A stretch of 64,000 nucleotides of DNA from Brugia malayi (GCF_000002995.4 NW_025062478.1:7416001-7480000), one strand, 5' to 3'; positions 51,555 through 64,000 are shown, counted from the first letter of the stretch. Numbers and translations are program-made. Notes: generated by a model from the letters alone, not told the origin.

Positions 51555-52345
51555 CTATACACGCAATATTTTCCTCTTCAACAAATCTCTTTCAAAATGT
51601 TCAGCTGTCAGTGTACCAGGCAGTCGTTCGCAGTGAGGATTAAATATAGAATAGGCGCTCAATTCTCCCGATTTTCGTTTTCCTAAGTTGATAAATAAGA
51701 AAACAAACAGCGAAAAAAGAAAAAACACAAGACCAAATTCAATGTAAGTGAAACACCACTGCGCTAAAAGCCATGACAGAACTGTAAAAACTATGCATGA
51801 ATGTGGGTAATGATAATAGAAGCACGACCACAGCCGGACTGGTTTTAGCAGAATATTTATAAAATTATTGATAGCAGTGAACTGAATGGATACGTTCTCA
51901 CTACTCCTAAACTGCTTTTCATGAATCGCATCGCGATTTGGAACCTGAAATTCAGTGAAATTAAAGTTCCCATAATTTCTCCCAAAATAACGAAAACTGT
52001 ACGGACACTTCTTACCATAAAATGTATTCAGATTGATATTTAAATGAATTGTACTGCTCTGAAAATCTATAATTACCTCTTTTCAAAGAAACTACGTGAT
52101 TTTTGCTGCTACATATCAAAATAGTTCTAATTGCATCAACTAACAAAAATTAATAAATAACACAGTTAATTTTATTTGACTTTTCTTATTACAGACTAAC
52201 AACTTAACCAAATTAAGTCTTAATTCTTTAAAACAATTACAAGAAATTACAAGAACTTTGTTGTTGATAATAAAAACCTAATAACCTTACTGTTACCATC
52301 TCCTTTTCTTCGGTATTCAGCCAGTCTTCCCTCCACACATTTCAT
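51555..52345 (-). CDS. SAYSD1: SAYSvFN-domain protein (SAYSD1-like)
   Basis: Two exons, 52345-52286 and 51944-51555, joined in phase 0 (149 aa). The C-terminus carries the SAYSvFN signature: GELSAYSIFNPHCERLPGTL followed by TAEHFERDLL, the hallmark of SAYSD1. Before it are two hydrophobic stretches, ~77-90 (VFTVLSWLLAQW region) and ~92-110 (FGLVFFLFSLFVFLFI), forming a membrane hairpin or pair. The short N-terminus EGRLAEYRRKGDG resembles the start of animal SAYSD1. SAYSD1 is an ER membrane protein that senses stalled, UFMylated ribosomes at the translocon and helps degrade clogged nascent chains. The first exon and its donor (AAG|GTTATT) are less certain than the second. Confidence 0.85.
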
Positions 52346-52922
52346 CCTTACTGTTCTAGCAAAAAATCGCTGTAACCAACACTGCTGAAATCATTCTACT
52401 CCTGCAAGCAGCACAGTTAAACACTTGCAATTAGTAAAATAGCTCAACGTTCACTCACGAGTAAACTGAACGTAACTAATAGAAACGCGGTGACAACATG
52501 AAAATTTCCCATTCTCTTCACCGACTTTTCTCTAAGTCGGAGTTAGCCACTAATGAGGAGAGTGAAAGGTCAGTTGAGCGAATTCTTTGTCTGCAAATCA
52601 CCTGTAAACACAAAGATGTGAAGATCAGGTGAACAATAGTAAGATGATAAATACACAAAAGTCGGTTATGACGTATAGATTATGCAAGCTGAGAATTGTT
52701 TTTAACAGTAAAAGTTTAACGGCGATGTTTATTTCTGACGTTATGATTCGTAGCAGACGGCTACATTTGGTGAGACTTGTGTTATAACACTGGTTGATGT
52801 CAATCGGACGGTTTAAATTCTAAATTTACTCACTATTGGCTTTATTAGCTGTATTTATTATGGTTTTCAAATTTACCAATATTACTCCGTTAAATCATCA
52901 ATCTATATATCAGAACTAAAAA
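52346..52922. promoter_or_regulatory. Divergent (bidirectional) promoter region
   Basis: 577 bp lie between the start of the SAYSD1-like gene (-) and the coiled-coil gene (+). No coding frame is supported, so both promoters or outrons must fit here. A candidate trans-splice acceptor for the minus gene is CTAGAACAG, ending 5 nt before its ATG. Confidence 0.45.
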
Positions 52923-54336
52923 ATGCAAAATGTACGAGGTCGGGCTCGGATGCTGGGACGACGTCATGCTCGAGTGCATTTCAATCTGGGTGGTAGACTT
53001 AGACCATCGACATCACATGAAACTTTCCCGGAAGATACAACCCGTGACTGTATTTTAAAGCAAATTTTAGGTAGATGCTTGGAAATCTCGAGTCAAATAC
53101 TTTATAGATTGAACTATAAGTTCTCCGAACTAGAAGGTATTTGGAAGAAATAAGACAGATAATTGAAATTGAAACGAAAAACTGACGTTAATAAATATTC
53201 CCAATACACTGATCAGACGAAAATTTAAAACTGCTCATTGCAGCTCGTATTAAAAAGTCGGAAGGAGAATTATCCAGTTGTAGAATTCGAACAAACGAAC
53301 TATTAAATGTAACAATTTATCACAAAAAATAAAATCCCTTCAATTTTCGATGCTTCAAAGTTGCTGATCATTGTTGTTTTGCAGTGTAGTTTAAGACTCG
53401 AAACTCATCTTTACTCGAATAACTTTTGATAAACTCTTTCCAAGCATGCTGTGGTTGATTTCGTTTCTTCGCTATCCGACCTTTTTATTACTGCTGTAAA
53501 TCTCAGACTGGTTGATTTAATGTGATTAGATGGTTGATTATTGCTTGTCAATTATTTATTGGTTGGTAGATGGAAAAATATGAAATGTCTAAGTTATTTA
53601 AATAATTTCTATCAAAATGAGATTTGAAATATCCGCAGATCCCAGAGGACTCATTGACTGCTGCTCGAATTAATCACGAGCAATATCTGCTCGATGATCT
53701 TATTGATTATATTGAATCTTTGGCTAGCAATGAAATGAACTTCCAAATTATCACAGATAAAGTACTGTTATTTATTGTTTTGATAATAGAATATAAAAGC
53801 AAATTTTTTTTTTTTTTAATGCATTGTATCGATAAAAAGAATATACTCATGTAGTCATTCTTTAGCGGAATATGCAATTTATTTATAAAATTAACATGCG
53901 GACCAATTTTTGAAATTCAGGATAATCAACGATGGTATGCAAAACGATTAAAACGTAGTTTGTTAAACTGGATTGCACGCAATGAAACAGAACTTCAAGA
54001 GGTACTGGTTATTGGACTTTATTATTCATATTTATAGATTAACAGCAATTATTTAGCGAATGAAAGTTCCTTTTGATCTTTCTTTTTTACTGTAAATTTC
54101 TGAAAATTGTTTGAAGCTTACACAAAGATAAAATTAATTTATAATTGAAGATCGATGCATTGGAAAATCGAATAATGAAGCGTTATTCGCAAATAAGCTA
54201 TGAAAACAAATTTCTGCAGCGCATGTTCAAAGATATGAAATGTTTCACAAACAAAATTAGTGATAGTTTTAAAAGTATGGAAATATCGTCCGAAGTGACA
54301 TCTATTGACACAAGCAAAACACAAAGCTCATCATGA
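52923..54336 (+). CDS. Unrecognised 222-aa protein, probably helical/coiled coil
   Basis: Exons: 52923-53136, 53244-53308, 53639-53761, 53921-54001 and 54151-54336; all junctions are GT-AG and phase-consistent. The N-terminus is arginine-rich (VRGRARMLGRRHARV). Residues ~50-200 are charged, rich in L/I/K/E and lack proline-rich breaks, for example LEISSQILYRLNYKFSELEA and IDALENRIMKRYSQISYENK, suggesting coiled coil. The C-terminus is Ser/Thr-rich. There is no signal peptide or membrane segment. I do not recognise a family; small structural, centrosomal or kinetochore subunits can look like this, but that is only a style comparison. Confidence 0.75.
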
Positions 54337-56543
54337 AAGTGAAGAAAAAGGGTTTTAAAAGTGATAAGTTGTTTTGATGAAAATTATAATATTAGTAGTA
54401 AGAAATGTGCAGAGTGGCAATGACAAGTGATATATATATATATGGCTAACCGTTATTTCCATTTTAAACTGTGAGGAATGCGGTAATTTATAAAGATAAA
54501 TTAAATGGTAGCATTTTATTGAAGACAACCTGATAACTGGTATTTGCTAGCAAGGAATTTCTCTTTTTCTTATCGACTTTTTCAGTCTATAATAGAAGTC
54601 TGAAATGAAAAGACTATTGTGTAGGCAAAGAAAGTTGTGATTCTTTGCCTTCGAATACCAAATAATGACAAATAATAGACAGTTTATCATTTCGGACCTG
54701 TCAGTGCAATTTAAAGAATTTGGGGTGTTTGCCCGTGTTAGGATTAAATTGTATTTAGAGAATTAACATGGAACATTTTCTCATACAAAACACGGAAAAT
54801 GATATAAGAATGAATATAAATAAAACAATCTATCTACTTGAAATACCGATCGAGAAGGATTGGTGAAAAACTTTAAATGCCGTAAAATAAGAGCTGACAA
54901 TTGAACGTTAACCTGTTGTTGTGAATTTTTGTTCATTTTTTCTAAAGATCATTATTTGTGCATATCTGAGTGAATTAGAAAATGCTGCTAAGGATGAAAG
55001 TGTGGCCATATTTTGTTACTCAAATATACATGATTGCAGAATATTTTGTGATCAGTACTGCAGTCGATCATAGCTCACAATATTTTTAAAATTGATGACG
55101 AAGAGGAAAGATAATTCATTTCATGCAGAGAAAAATGACTGATATGTGATATACATTTTCGTTTTGTTAGCAATAATTTTTGGTCTGAAACACTCATTTT
55201 ACTTTAATACTGACTGAAATTTAAAAATTGCAAAACTAATAACACTTAATTGCTTGTAAATAGCGTCAACTTGGCTACGACGATTCCACGTTATGATTGC
55301 AGACGCATCAATTAAGTGCATTAATGTTGCTGCATAAATATAATATTTCGTTGGAACATTTATACAAGTTTTTTTTTTTTTTTTTTTCATTTTCTCATTT
55401 TGCAATTTTAAAAATATCCTCTTTATTTTCAATATTCTCACCATGTTTTGTACCATTTCGGATTTTCTTTTGGCATTCTTTATTGAGCACGAAATAGAAG
55501 CTAAAATGGGATGACGGATCTTAACTTTCTCGATTGAGTCAGTGTTGGTTTCTGCTGTTTTCCGTTCTTGCAAAGTGAAGAGACAGAAATAAGAAGTCTT
55601 TTCTTCAACTATTCTGCTTTAATAATAGATGAGCATAGATCTCTAAATTTAATTAAGCTCTCATTAACACTAGCAAATTAATTCCTTTGTCCATTTCAAT
55701 CACAATACGACTTTACTTATTTCTGGTTCTCTTCTCCTTCTTGATTCATTTGATGACTTATTCAATTTTGCTAACAGTACTCATTGATAAGTTTATTCAT
55801 CGCTTTCTATTCTTGTTCATTTTTTTAAATTTCTGCAAGGACCATGAATTTCACTCGCACTGATTGATACATTAACATGGAATTGAGATTTTTAGCTAAA
55901 AATTCTATAATCATTCTAAATACCTTTTACAGTATCATTTTGGGAGAAGAAATGAAAAGGTATTATATGATATAACATTGCATTCATTTTACTGCAACAG
56001 ATTAGAACCAATCGCAGTACTACAACAACAAACTTCACTAATTTACGCATGCATCCGAATTAATTTCATCGGAAACATTTTGGAATTTTGTTTTTTCCTC
56101 CATATATTTAGTGTTTGACTTACCAAAATTTATATCAGCATTGATAAATTAGAAATTTTTAAACTATATTTTATGAAAATTTGGATAGTAATGCACGCCT
56201 CATTGTTTGCATATGAGATTTGGAAGTGTTTTGCATATTCTCTGCAAATTTTTTGGATTGATTTCTGAAATATAAGTATCGAAAGAGTTCCAAAATTTTG
56301 CATTTGTTATTTAATGAAAGTGTGGTGTGCTTAGATGTACTGCAGAAGGGTTGGATGTTTCGTTGCATTTTTTGAATGAAATGACAGTACCTATTAGAAT
56401 GTAAATATACATGTTGCTGATATGGAAATTTTGCAATTTCAAGCTCAGCTGCAAATATTTATGTTATTCAGATTACAAAATAACAATAATTATTGTGTAA
56501 ATTCCAGGAAAAACTAAACTTTGAATGTTTATTTGTTGTAATA
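54337..56543. other. Intergenic region
   Basis: About 2.2 kb of AT-rich DNA between two plus-strand genes. The frames here show no splice-consistent chain on either strand. A (TA)n run lies near 54430-54441. A candidate trans-splice acceptor (AAATTCCAG) ends at about 56507, upstream of the next gene. Confidence 0.5.
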
Positions 56544-59500
56544 ATGTTGCACTTACTTATTGTTATTCAAGCAAGGGATTGCAATATTAGAAATTATCTC
56601 GATGTTAATTATTTCCATGCAAGCAATGATAGCTCCAGCATTGTGGGAGTCACGAGTGCTTGCACAGTATTCATAGTGCCCGATTCTCTAGTGAGATTTG
56701 AAATGATTGACAGTTCTGTTAGTAGGTTATGATGTTGGCATCACAAATAAAGTAATATTCTAAATCTCATAATACATACAAGTTTTCTGTACTTCTTTCT
56801 TGTCTGATGATCTTTTTCGCTATTTTGCAGATACCAAATTCAAATTTTCTGGAGGAATTAAAACTGATTGATTCAGATAGAAGAAAAGTTTGCTATGATG
56901 TCAATGTCCATATTTTGCAAAGTAGACAGCTAATTGTGCTCTTTTTGCGTCAAGCGCACTTCGCAGTTGCTGTTAGTTGCGATTGGAAATTTAGTGGTTT
57001 GTAGCTGACTGAAAATGTTCTAAATCGTTGAAAGATTTTAGTACGTCTGTTGCTAACGCTGCAACATTTTCAGAGAAATAATTTTTTCTAATTTATGGGT
57101 GCAAAAGTATCTACAATTATATATTATTAAGCCGCCATAGTTATTAATAACTGGTTCCATAAACATGAATCTCTGCCACTATTCATTAAATCATTTGCAA
57201 ATCAGTTATCGCATTTCAAATGTTTTATGTATCCAAGCATATCGTTTCTGATTTCATTAATACTACTACAACTACATTGACGCATTAATATCATCGTCAC
57301 TTTATTAATGGATACATCCATTCTTAATTATGATAGAAGAATATGAAAATTAATGTGGCATTTTGTAGGCAAACTATTCTACTGTAATCCAGATGATGTC
57401 AGCAAACTTTTATTCATTTACGAACATCAAAAAACATGCACCAATTTGATACTATTCGACAAAGGCATCAGCTTTTTCTGTGCCTTATCGGATAACATGC
57501 TTGAAAAAATCACATACTTCAACAGTGAGTCTCATATAAAGTTTATCAGGTTAATTTCTTAAAATATCTGACTTACAACCTTTGCCTAGTTTCCTTCATT
57601 GTTAGTAATCAGATAGCAATATTTAAAAGTTAGTTAAATCTACTGTAGTTGATCGTCAAATACGCTTAACATTTGTAAAAATTTTTACGCCATAACATTT
57701 AAAACAGTCTCGATCTTGCGTTTAGTAGTTATGGATTTTATTGACGAACCAAAATAGGCTAAGGTCCTGATAAATTCGAAAGACTTAGTGTCTTGTCACC
57801 AGGTGAGTTATTAGAAAATTATTTCAGAGATTAGGAAATGAATCTAGAAATTGACAATCTAGAGTTTTTATCTGAAGCATCTCTACAACTTATGTTTATT
57901 CAGATATATTAGTTCAAAATTAATTGCAACAAAAAAATTTGCTAGAACGTTGCAGAACACATTTTTCATTGGTAGCGCAAAATTTTATTGCATTAATTAC
58001 AATTAAAAATTTCAGGACAAGAAGTACATCGTTATTCTTGAAAGAGAATAGTAATATTGTTCTTGTTACCAATGATACATCCAGTCGTGCCGGCTTTTAT
58101 GAGATGAATATTTTCGACAATGTTTATGTAGAGCAACTTGCCAATGACGGTTTGCTTAAGGAATCTTAATCTAATCTCTCTCTCTCTCTCTCCCTCTTAG
58201 CAGCATTTCAGCTTCTTCTATTACAAGAGGACTATTAGACGTTGGACGAGTAAAATCTTAAGCAGCGAAATAAAGAATCTATCAGCTAGCCAGTGGGTAA
58301 CGGCATGGTCACTTGGTCAGGGTATGAGATGGAAAACCAAGTAAAGACAAAAAGTTTAAGTGTCTTTAGTGGTAGAATCACTTATTATCAACAATTTCAT
58401 TTCCGGCTTCATACATAAAGTCTTCTTCTTGTATTTAAGAAACGAAAGAAATAAAAATATCAGTTTGAATTAAACTTGAATTAGAGAAAACAGATCTCTT
58501 CTCTCTTTTGCAAGAATTAGCTTTTTAGTCGCTTTAACGCTTTAACGAACCAATCTGGGGAAAATAAACACAAAATTTAATAAACATTTGTTGCAGTTAA
58601 TTTTTCAGGTTTTAGTTATTTTAATATTTTTTGTAGTTACTGGTTTTTCGTGATCAAATTGGAATATGCACGAATAATATGCATAAGATACTGAGAACAT
58701 CGCTCGATCTTTTCCAAAATCGTTAGCGATAGACTGGTTCAATAGTCAGATATCTCTTTACAGATATCTACAATAGCAAAGCTCAACTCACTATTGGATT
58801 GCTTGAATCCAAGAAATACGCAGTGACTTTTACGGAAATCCATAAAAAAAATTCCGAAAATATCTCTTTACAGCGAGACTTGGCTAATTATATTACTATG
58901 TATCAAACAAAGATAGTCAATCAAACGAAATGGTACTGTATCGCGCGATTTGATGAAAGGTAAGTGAAATCTTCAGCTGCATCAACTCTGGATCATTTTT
59001 AGCTCTCTGTTGACATCAGCAGAATCTTCAAACACTTAGCAATCGATACAATGATTGTGATATATTATTTATTATTATTATATAAATATTATTAGTAATA
59101 ATAATTCATGTAATACTGTTACGTACAAAATATATTATGCCAAAAATTCTCATATGTACATTATGAGAATTTTTTTTTTTTCGAGCTGTTTTTCAAATAA
59201 TTTTCTGTCTGTGCCATCAAAAACATCACCAAAGAAGTCTTTCAAGGTTTAAATTTTATCATGGAACTTTTTTATTGTCAAATTTCATTCAGTTAGTCGA
59301 AACTTTATTGTGGTGAGAAAGACAATTAGAAAAGGATAAAGGTTTGAATCTGAAACGATACCAAGTTTTTATCATCTGGCAAACTATGACTTTCTTTTTA
59401 AATTGCAGTGGTTATATGGATGCTAAGAGACATAAAAACCCAAATTTCAAAAAATTTGTGCTAACGTTGTATGAAAATATTGTTGAATCAAAGAAAGGAA

Positions 59501-59938
59501 TGAATATTTTTAAGGTATTAGATTGCAATTCCAAAGCTTATTCGATTTCTGTAATTAATGTTGTGATACATAAATCCAATTTAGTTTCATTGAAATTTTT
59601 GCCAAATAATTAAATCTCAAATGTTAATTATAATTCAAGAGATTTAGAAAACAACACAAAGTTTGATAACAACGGTCTGGCCGGGGAATTTTAATTTAAA
59701 TGTTTTGTCATGATGATCAAAGAGATGACATCAGTCGATATTTCCCTTACAAATAGCTTATTCAAGTGAAATGTAAAGTCCAGAAGAAAAAACAAAGAAA
59801 CTTTTGCAGGAGTCTGTGGTCAGGTATGAAACAATTGATGAAGTGCACTTTAATTATGCTATCAGAGCAGTGATACTTATGATACCGATTTTAAGTGTAC
59901 TTTTAGCTGCTATCATTTTAATCGGTTCGTACAGATGA
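56544..59938 (+). CDS. Unrecognised 379-aa secreted/membrane protein with C-terminal hydrophobic segment
   Basis: Exons: 56544-56717, 56831-56996, 57369-57524, 57764-57802, 57976-58149, 58764-58959, 59409-59514 and 59810-59938; all phases agree. It begins MLHLLIVIQARDC, a short signal-peptide-like start. The ectodomain has scattered cysteines (KVCYDV, VSCDWK, LFYCNPDD, KTCTNL, FFCALS, WYCIAR), suggesting disulfides. The last exon encodes a hydrophobic helix (residues ~357-376, VILMIPILSVLLAAIILI) followed only by GSYR. This fits a type I protein with almost no tail, or a GPI-anchor signal. The 39-nt exon 4 and the exon 5 acceptor (GGTAG) are the weakest parts. No family is recognised; it may be nematode-restricted. 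Confidence 0.72.
59142..59174. repeat. Perfect 13-bp inverted repeat in an intron
   Basis: AAAAATTCTCATA (59142-59154) pairs with TATGAGAATTTTT (59162-59174) around a 7-nt loop. It lies in intron 6 of the membrane-protein gene and is followed by a T run. Confidence 0.6.
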
Positions 59939-62900
59939 CACTTTTTCGGCTATTTCACGGATAGTAAACTAGTGTCCCTCTTACTTTTCGAATCATTTAC
60001 TTCAGGAAGCTAGCACTACTTTAGTACAAATAAGTGCAGAACAAAATTTCTTTTAGTAAAACTCCTGAAATATCATAAGATTGTTTAATTCCTAAACAGA
60101 ACAAACTGGGTGCACAGTTACGTTAAGATCATTTAAGATGTTGGTTTCTTTTGTGAAGTAAATTTTAGATAAAAATTTCAAACTTACTGTTATCTGTGTA
60201 GGCCGAAGATTTTTTATCGAATTTTCCCCTCATGTGAGGGCGAGATTATGATTTTCATTTCGACTTCAATAGTTGCATAAACTTCATCGTTGTTATTCAA
60301 CGATACGGAATAGATTTTAACAATCCACGCACGAACCTGCGGTTCGAGCTGCGTCACTATGATTTAATCGTTGTAAAACTTCCTATCCTACCCGAGATGT
60401 GAATAAATTTCCCGCAGGACTAGGATTTGGGGACTCTTATAAAATTTCCTGAATTTTGGTAGTTAACATTGATAACTGTTCGAAAAGATTTGTAAAAAAA
60501 ATCGAGATGCAATAATGCGTATTTTGACCTCGATGTAAGCATCGTTAAGCTTTAAATATCGGCAAAGGAAAAAGACCAGGAAAAAAGAAATAAAAATCAC
60601 TTTCTTTTTAAACTATATGCTAAAAAAAGAAAATTCTAAAAATCAAATAATTTCGAAACATTGCAACAAATATTCTTCGTGAATTAGTTCAAAAAAAATA
60701 AGTGTAAATTATGACTTTGCTCATTACCATTTGATGTCAGATGGCATTGTTACTTTTAAATGATATGGACAAGATGATAGTAAGAGAAAAGGAAGAAGAT
60801 AAGTAAAAAGAGGATGATGAAGTTTTACTTATCATTATTTTCTTTCTTGAGATCACTAACTGAGACGATATACTGCCTTAAGGATATGCTTTAAGCAATT
60901 GAAGATTGCCAAAAATTGCTGCGTGTAGATTTAATCTTAGCGCTTAATGTTAGCTCATTGTCATTTGAGGGAAAAATGTGGAAAAAAATTGAAATAAATT
61001 TATGATATATCGAAGTAATTCTGTGTTAAATCTTTAAGATAGAAATTTGTAGACTAAGGATAATATTTATTAGAATAGCCCTTAGCATTTTAGATCTCAA
61101 GTAAGAAATCATTTATCTAATACTCATCTTAATTTACGCATTGTCTAAAATGTTAGAACCTGTAAACTGCTCTGACAGTCAAACTTATATTTGATGGTTA
61201 AAAGGTTATCAGCTCTTTGTCTTAAAAGGTTATCAGCTCTTTGTCCAATTAATTTTCTTTGTGATTTTTGTTGCAATGTTGGAATATTGCAGAGGTGTTC
61301 CAGCCTGACAGTCACCTCTAGAAGTTAACCTCTAGAAGTAATGTTATAGATCAAATTTCACTATAAAAAGAGTAAATGTTATCACCGAATGACAACACTT
61401 TACTCACTCTAATGCGCTTCGTTGCAAGTCACCATATAAGGAGCTAAACTTACTAGCTGAGCCCAGCCTTGATACATAGTGCAAAATGTGAGTAGTTTCT
61501 TTCTGTAGATCAAACAGAAATATAGTAATGAAAATTTGCTGAAAATTTCAGCGGAATATTAGCTTATTGATAATATTGCAAATAACTAAATATAGAGTAA
61601 TAGCTTAGAAATATATGACAGAATAAAAGTACAGTAAAAGATAGCGCAGCAAAATCTGAAAGATTTTTGTTAATGCTCAAAACACTTAACTAGGATATTT
61701 ATGTATTGCAGACAAGAGACAATTGGGCTATAAAAAAAATACAATTTTGGAATATGTGTAAATATCTAAAATAATGAATAGGACTGGTAGAAAAGATAAA
61801 AATTTCTTTTCATATCGGATATGCATTTGGGTTTACATGATTAGCACACCAAATGTATGTAACTACGTCATACGATTTACATTAGATAATATATTCATCG
61901 ATGGATATTGGAAACATTGTAGTTTATTCTTATTTAATGTGAATAATTCTTTATCTTAAGAAATAGTTTGTACAAAAATCTTTACTGCAACAACATATTA
62001 TGAATTTCTTCGGTTTTCCGACAATCTCTGAATGTACTTAAGCCTTCTCATTGATATTACCAAGTATATTAATTCGATCACAATACTATTTCTATTTCAC
62101 ACATTTCAGGTTTCTGGCTTATTTAGGTAGCTTGTTTATAGCCAATGTAATTCTGTCAATATGACTTACTTTGTACAGGGGTAAACTGCCCAGCGTAATT
62201 TGGATCGTTAACTTATTTCATTTTTAAATAAGCATACAATGAGTAAAAAAATAAAGCGTTGCTGTTACTTTTTGAACTTTATGTTTGTATTGAATGTCAA
62301 GTTTTGATTGCTAAGCCATTCATTTATTGATATTTGATTGGCTATTAGATTTTTTTGCTTTCAATTGAATTTCTTTTTAAAAGATTTTTTCATCAATTCA
62401 TCTGAAATTGTAAAGATTTCAAAAAATAGGCCTTGAATGAAAATTAGTTTTAATCTTTAAAATGGTTTTTCTTGCTTGTAAATAGCCAATCCAATAGAAT
62501 GGAATGTCTTAACAAAGCCAGGAATCTGATAAAGTAATTCTTAGATAATTTACTATTGATATTTCTCTTTACCTAACAACTTGCCATTTTAAAATTATGC
62601 CTGCATCAGCGAAAGTTGAGTGATGAAGAGATATCATTTATGATAAATAAGCTAATCAGTAAAATGACGCTTACGTTAGCAACAGCACTTATGTTAATTA
62701 GAAAATATACATTCAGATTAACTAATCATCATCATCTTAGCAATAACGATAGCTGAAGCAGTGAGGAGAAAAATTTTTTTTTATTTACAAATATGTTCAG
62801 AATTTTCGGAAAAACTTTACCAGTACGTTTTTTGAAACATTTGTAACTTATTATCTTTCCTTTAAATCATTCGATTTTTTAAAACCAACAATTCAAGATT

Positions 62901-63832
62901 TTTTTAAAAGACCATCATAAATTTCCTGAAGTTCATGAAGTTCTTTTGATTCATGAAGAACTTAAAAACCATATTTCTTTTATAAACCATACAGTCTAGA
63001 CAGTCCTCACTGATAAGTGGTAGCCTAATTAAATTTCGAAACCATAAAAACAAAAAAAAAAATCATGAACACATCACTAAATCCATTCATCGTTTTAGTA
63101 TGCTATTATTTGTCAACCAACAAAATATAGACAAACTGGTTGTTTTACCAGAAATGAAAAAAAAAAGAAACAATTTTAGAAATTGTTTTCTTCTTAAACT
63201 AACGATTTTATTATCAGTCTCAGAATCCAATTTAGTACATTTAATTTTTTTAATTCATATAATGAAAGTTGATTATAATTCTTACCGTTTGAAAAACTTC
63301 TACTTGATTATTTTTAAATACGATCATTACTGCTTACTTTTTTATTTATTGCAATTATTTAGAACTTTCCACTTCCTTTTAACTTTTAAATACTCAGTTT
63401 GAAATTGAATTTTTGAGAAAGGTAAACTTTGTTCAGTTAAACAAATTATGAACAAATTTTAGACTAAGATTTATGTTTATATGCAGACACGTTTTTAGCT
63501 TCTTTGACGCAAAATTTTAATATTTGAAAGTTAAAAAAAATAAACTACTACTATTAGCTTCTTCATTTTTCTAGAAATCTCAAAGGCAATCAAATCTTCA
63601 ACTTTAATTTTATATATAATACAAATTTTTTTTTTAACTTAACAGTATTTTATTCAAACTGTGATAAAAGAAATCAGGTTAATTCATGAAGCAGTAAGAA
63701 TTTAATAATTTAAAAAAAAATTGAAACATCAAAGTTGTTAAATTGAACAAGCAAATGCAATCGTCTTAAGTTGCAGATATGGAAGATCATTTTGAGAACT
63801 TTTAAAGAACAAAAATAAATTTCACATATTCT
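59939..63832. other. Intergenic region
   Basis: About 3.9 kb without a supported gene on either strand. A 24-bp exact tandem duplication lies at 61198-61245, and a short repeat ACCTCTAGAAGT occurs twice near 61313-61340. Open frames here are AT-rich and hydrophobic by composition only. The end probably contains the promoter of the edge gene. Confidence 0.5.
61198..61245. repeat. Exact 24-bp tandem duplication
   Basis: Two adjacent identical copies, 61198-61221 and 61222-61245, each beginning TTAAAAGGTTATCAGCTCTT. They are noncoding, and exact identity suggests a recent event. Confidence 0.9.
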
Positions 63833-64000
63833 ATGACGCGCTTGCATAATAACAAAAGTTTATCAGCGCTTTTATTTCATTCCGTTTGTTTTCTACTGAT
63901 TCTACTCGTTATTTTCTGCGCCGCCGTGTCATATATTTATGGAATTGATCACATGTTAAATGCAAATAAACAACTGTTGGTTGACAAATATTCGCTTAAT
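63833..64000 (+). CDS. N-terminal part of a membrane protein, cut by window edge
   Basis: ATG 63833 opens a frame that stays open to the last base (56 codons). It begins MTRLHNNKSLSALLFHSVCF and continues with LLILLVIFCAAVSYIYG, a hydrophobic segment of about 20 residues behind a short basic start. This is typical of a type II signal anchor, as in Golgi glycosyltransferases and some proteases. The rest (HMLNANKQLLVDKYSL) looks like the start of a lumenal stem. GC content rises in the coding part. The rest lies outside the window, so the family cannot be named. Confidence 0.55.
   Translation, partial: MTRLHNNKSLSALLFHSVCFLLILLVIFCAAVSYIYGIDHMLNANKQLLVDKYSLN

Noticed and set aside
60330..60365. 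GCGGTTCGAGCTGCG, resembling a tRNA T-arm
   Set aside because: No matching acceptor, D or anticodon arms could be folded around it.
63100..63402. 100-codon plus-strand frame
   Set aside because: AT-driven composition (K, N, F, L, I, Y), no recognised motif and no linked exons.

Overview
This window looks like nuclear DNA from a nematode, most probably a parasitic, filarial-like (clade III) species. It is strongly AT-rich. Genes are split into many small exons, and splice acceptors follow the nematode TTTTCAG pattern. Several start codons sit about 10 nt after such an acceptor, as expected for spliced-leader trans-splicing. The lineage is inferred from style and protein similarity, not from a diagnostic marker. 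Exon structures were built by hand, joining exons only where GT(or GC)-AG borders and codon phase agreed.

Layout, left to right. A TLDc-domain gene of the OXR1/NCOA7 family (+, 2905-7371) converges on an F-box gene (-, 9505-11635). Next comes a single-exon repetitive protein of 1365 residues (-, 11924-16021), built on a 33-bp coding minisatellite and a 78-bp repeat. Two complete tandem CYP4-type cytochrome P450 genes follow (+, 18423-22331 and 24909-28854), each with 11 exons and 509 residues. Then come a CNOT10-like CCR4-NOT subunit (+, 29898-33835), a 44-exon HEATR5 gene of 2083 residues (-, 34848-50609) and a small SAYSD1-like gene (-, 51555-52345). The right side holds an unrecognised coiled-coil-like protein (+, 52923-54336), an unrecognised single-pass membrane or GPI-type protein of 379 residues (+, 56544-59938), and the first exon of a membrane protein running off the right edge (+, 63833-64000).

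The most striking pattern is in the P450 pair. About 4.5 kb of exons, introns and 3' flank are essentially identical by eye, except for two islands. One is about 23 bp at the I-helix; the other is about 350-390 bp just after the K-helix ExxR. These are the positions of substrate recognition sites 4 and 5, and all nine amino-acid differences I see fall in them. Upstream DNA is diverged up to the start codon, apart from a separate identical 509-bp block. This mosaic suggests gene conversion between older paralogs, although an assembly artefact must be excluded. Other notable points are a GC-AG intron in the HEATR5 gene, decayed exon copies in introns of the CNOT10 and HEATR5 genes, a perfect 23-bp hairpin near the left edge, and a higher-order pattern in the minisatellite.

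The genes do not form one pathway. CNOT10 (mRNA deadenylation), HEATR5 (AP-1/endosome traffic), SAYSD1 (ER translocation quality control) and the TLDc protein (oxidation resistance/V-ATPase) are housekeeping genes. The P450 pair and the repeat protein are the rapidly changing part.
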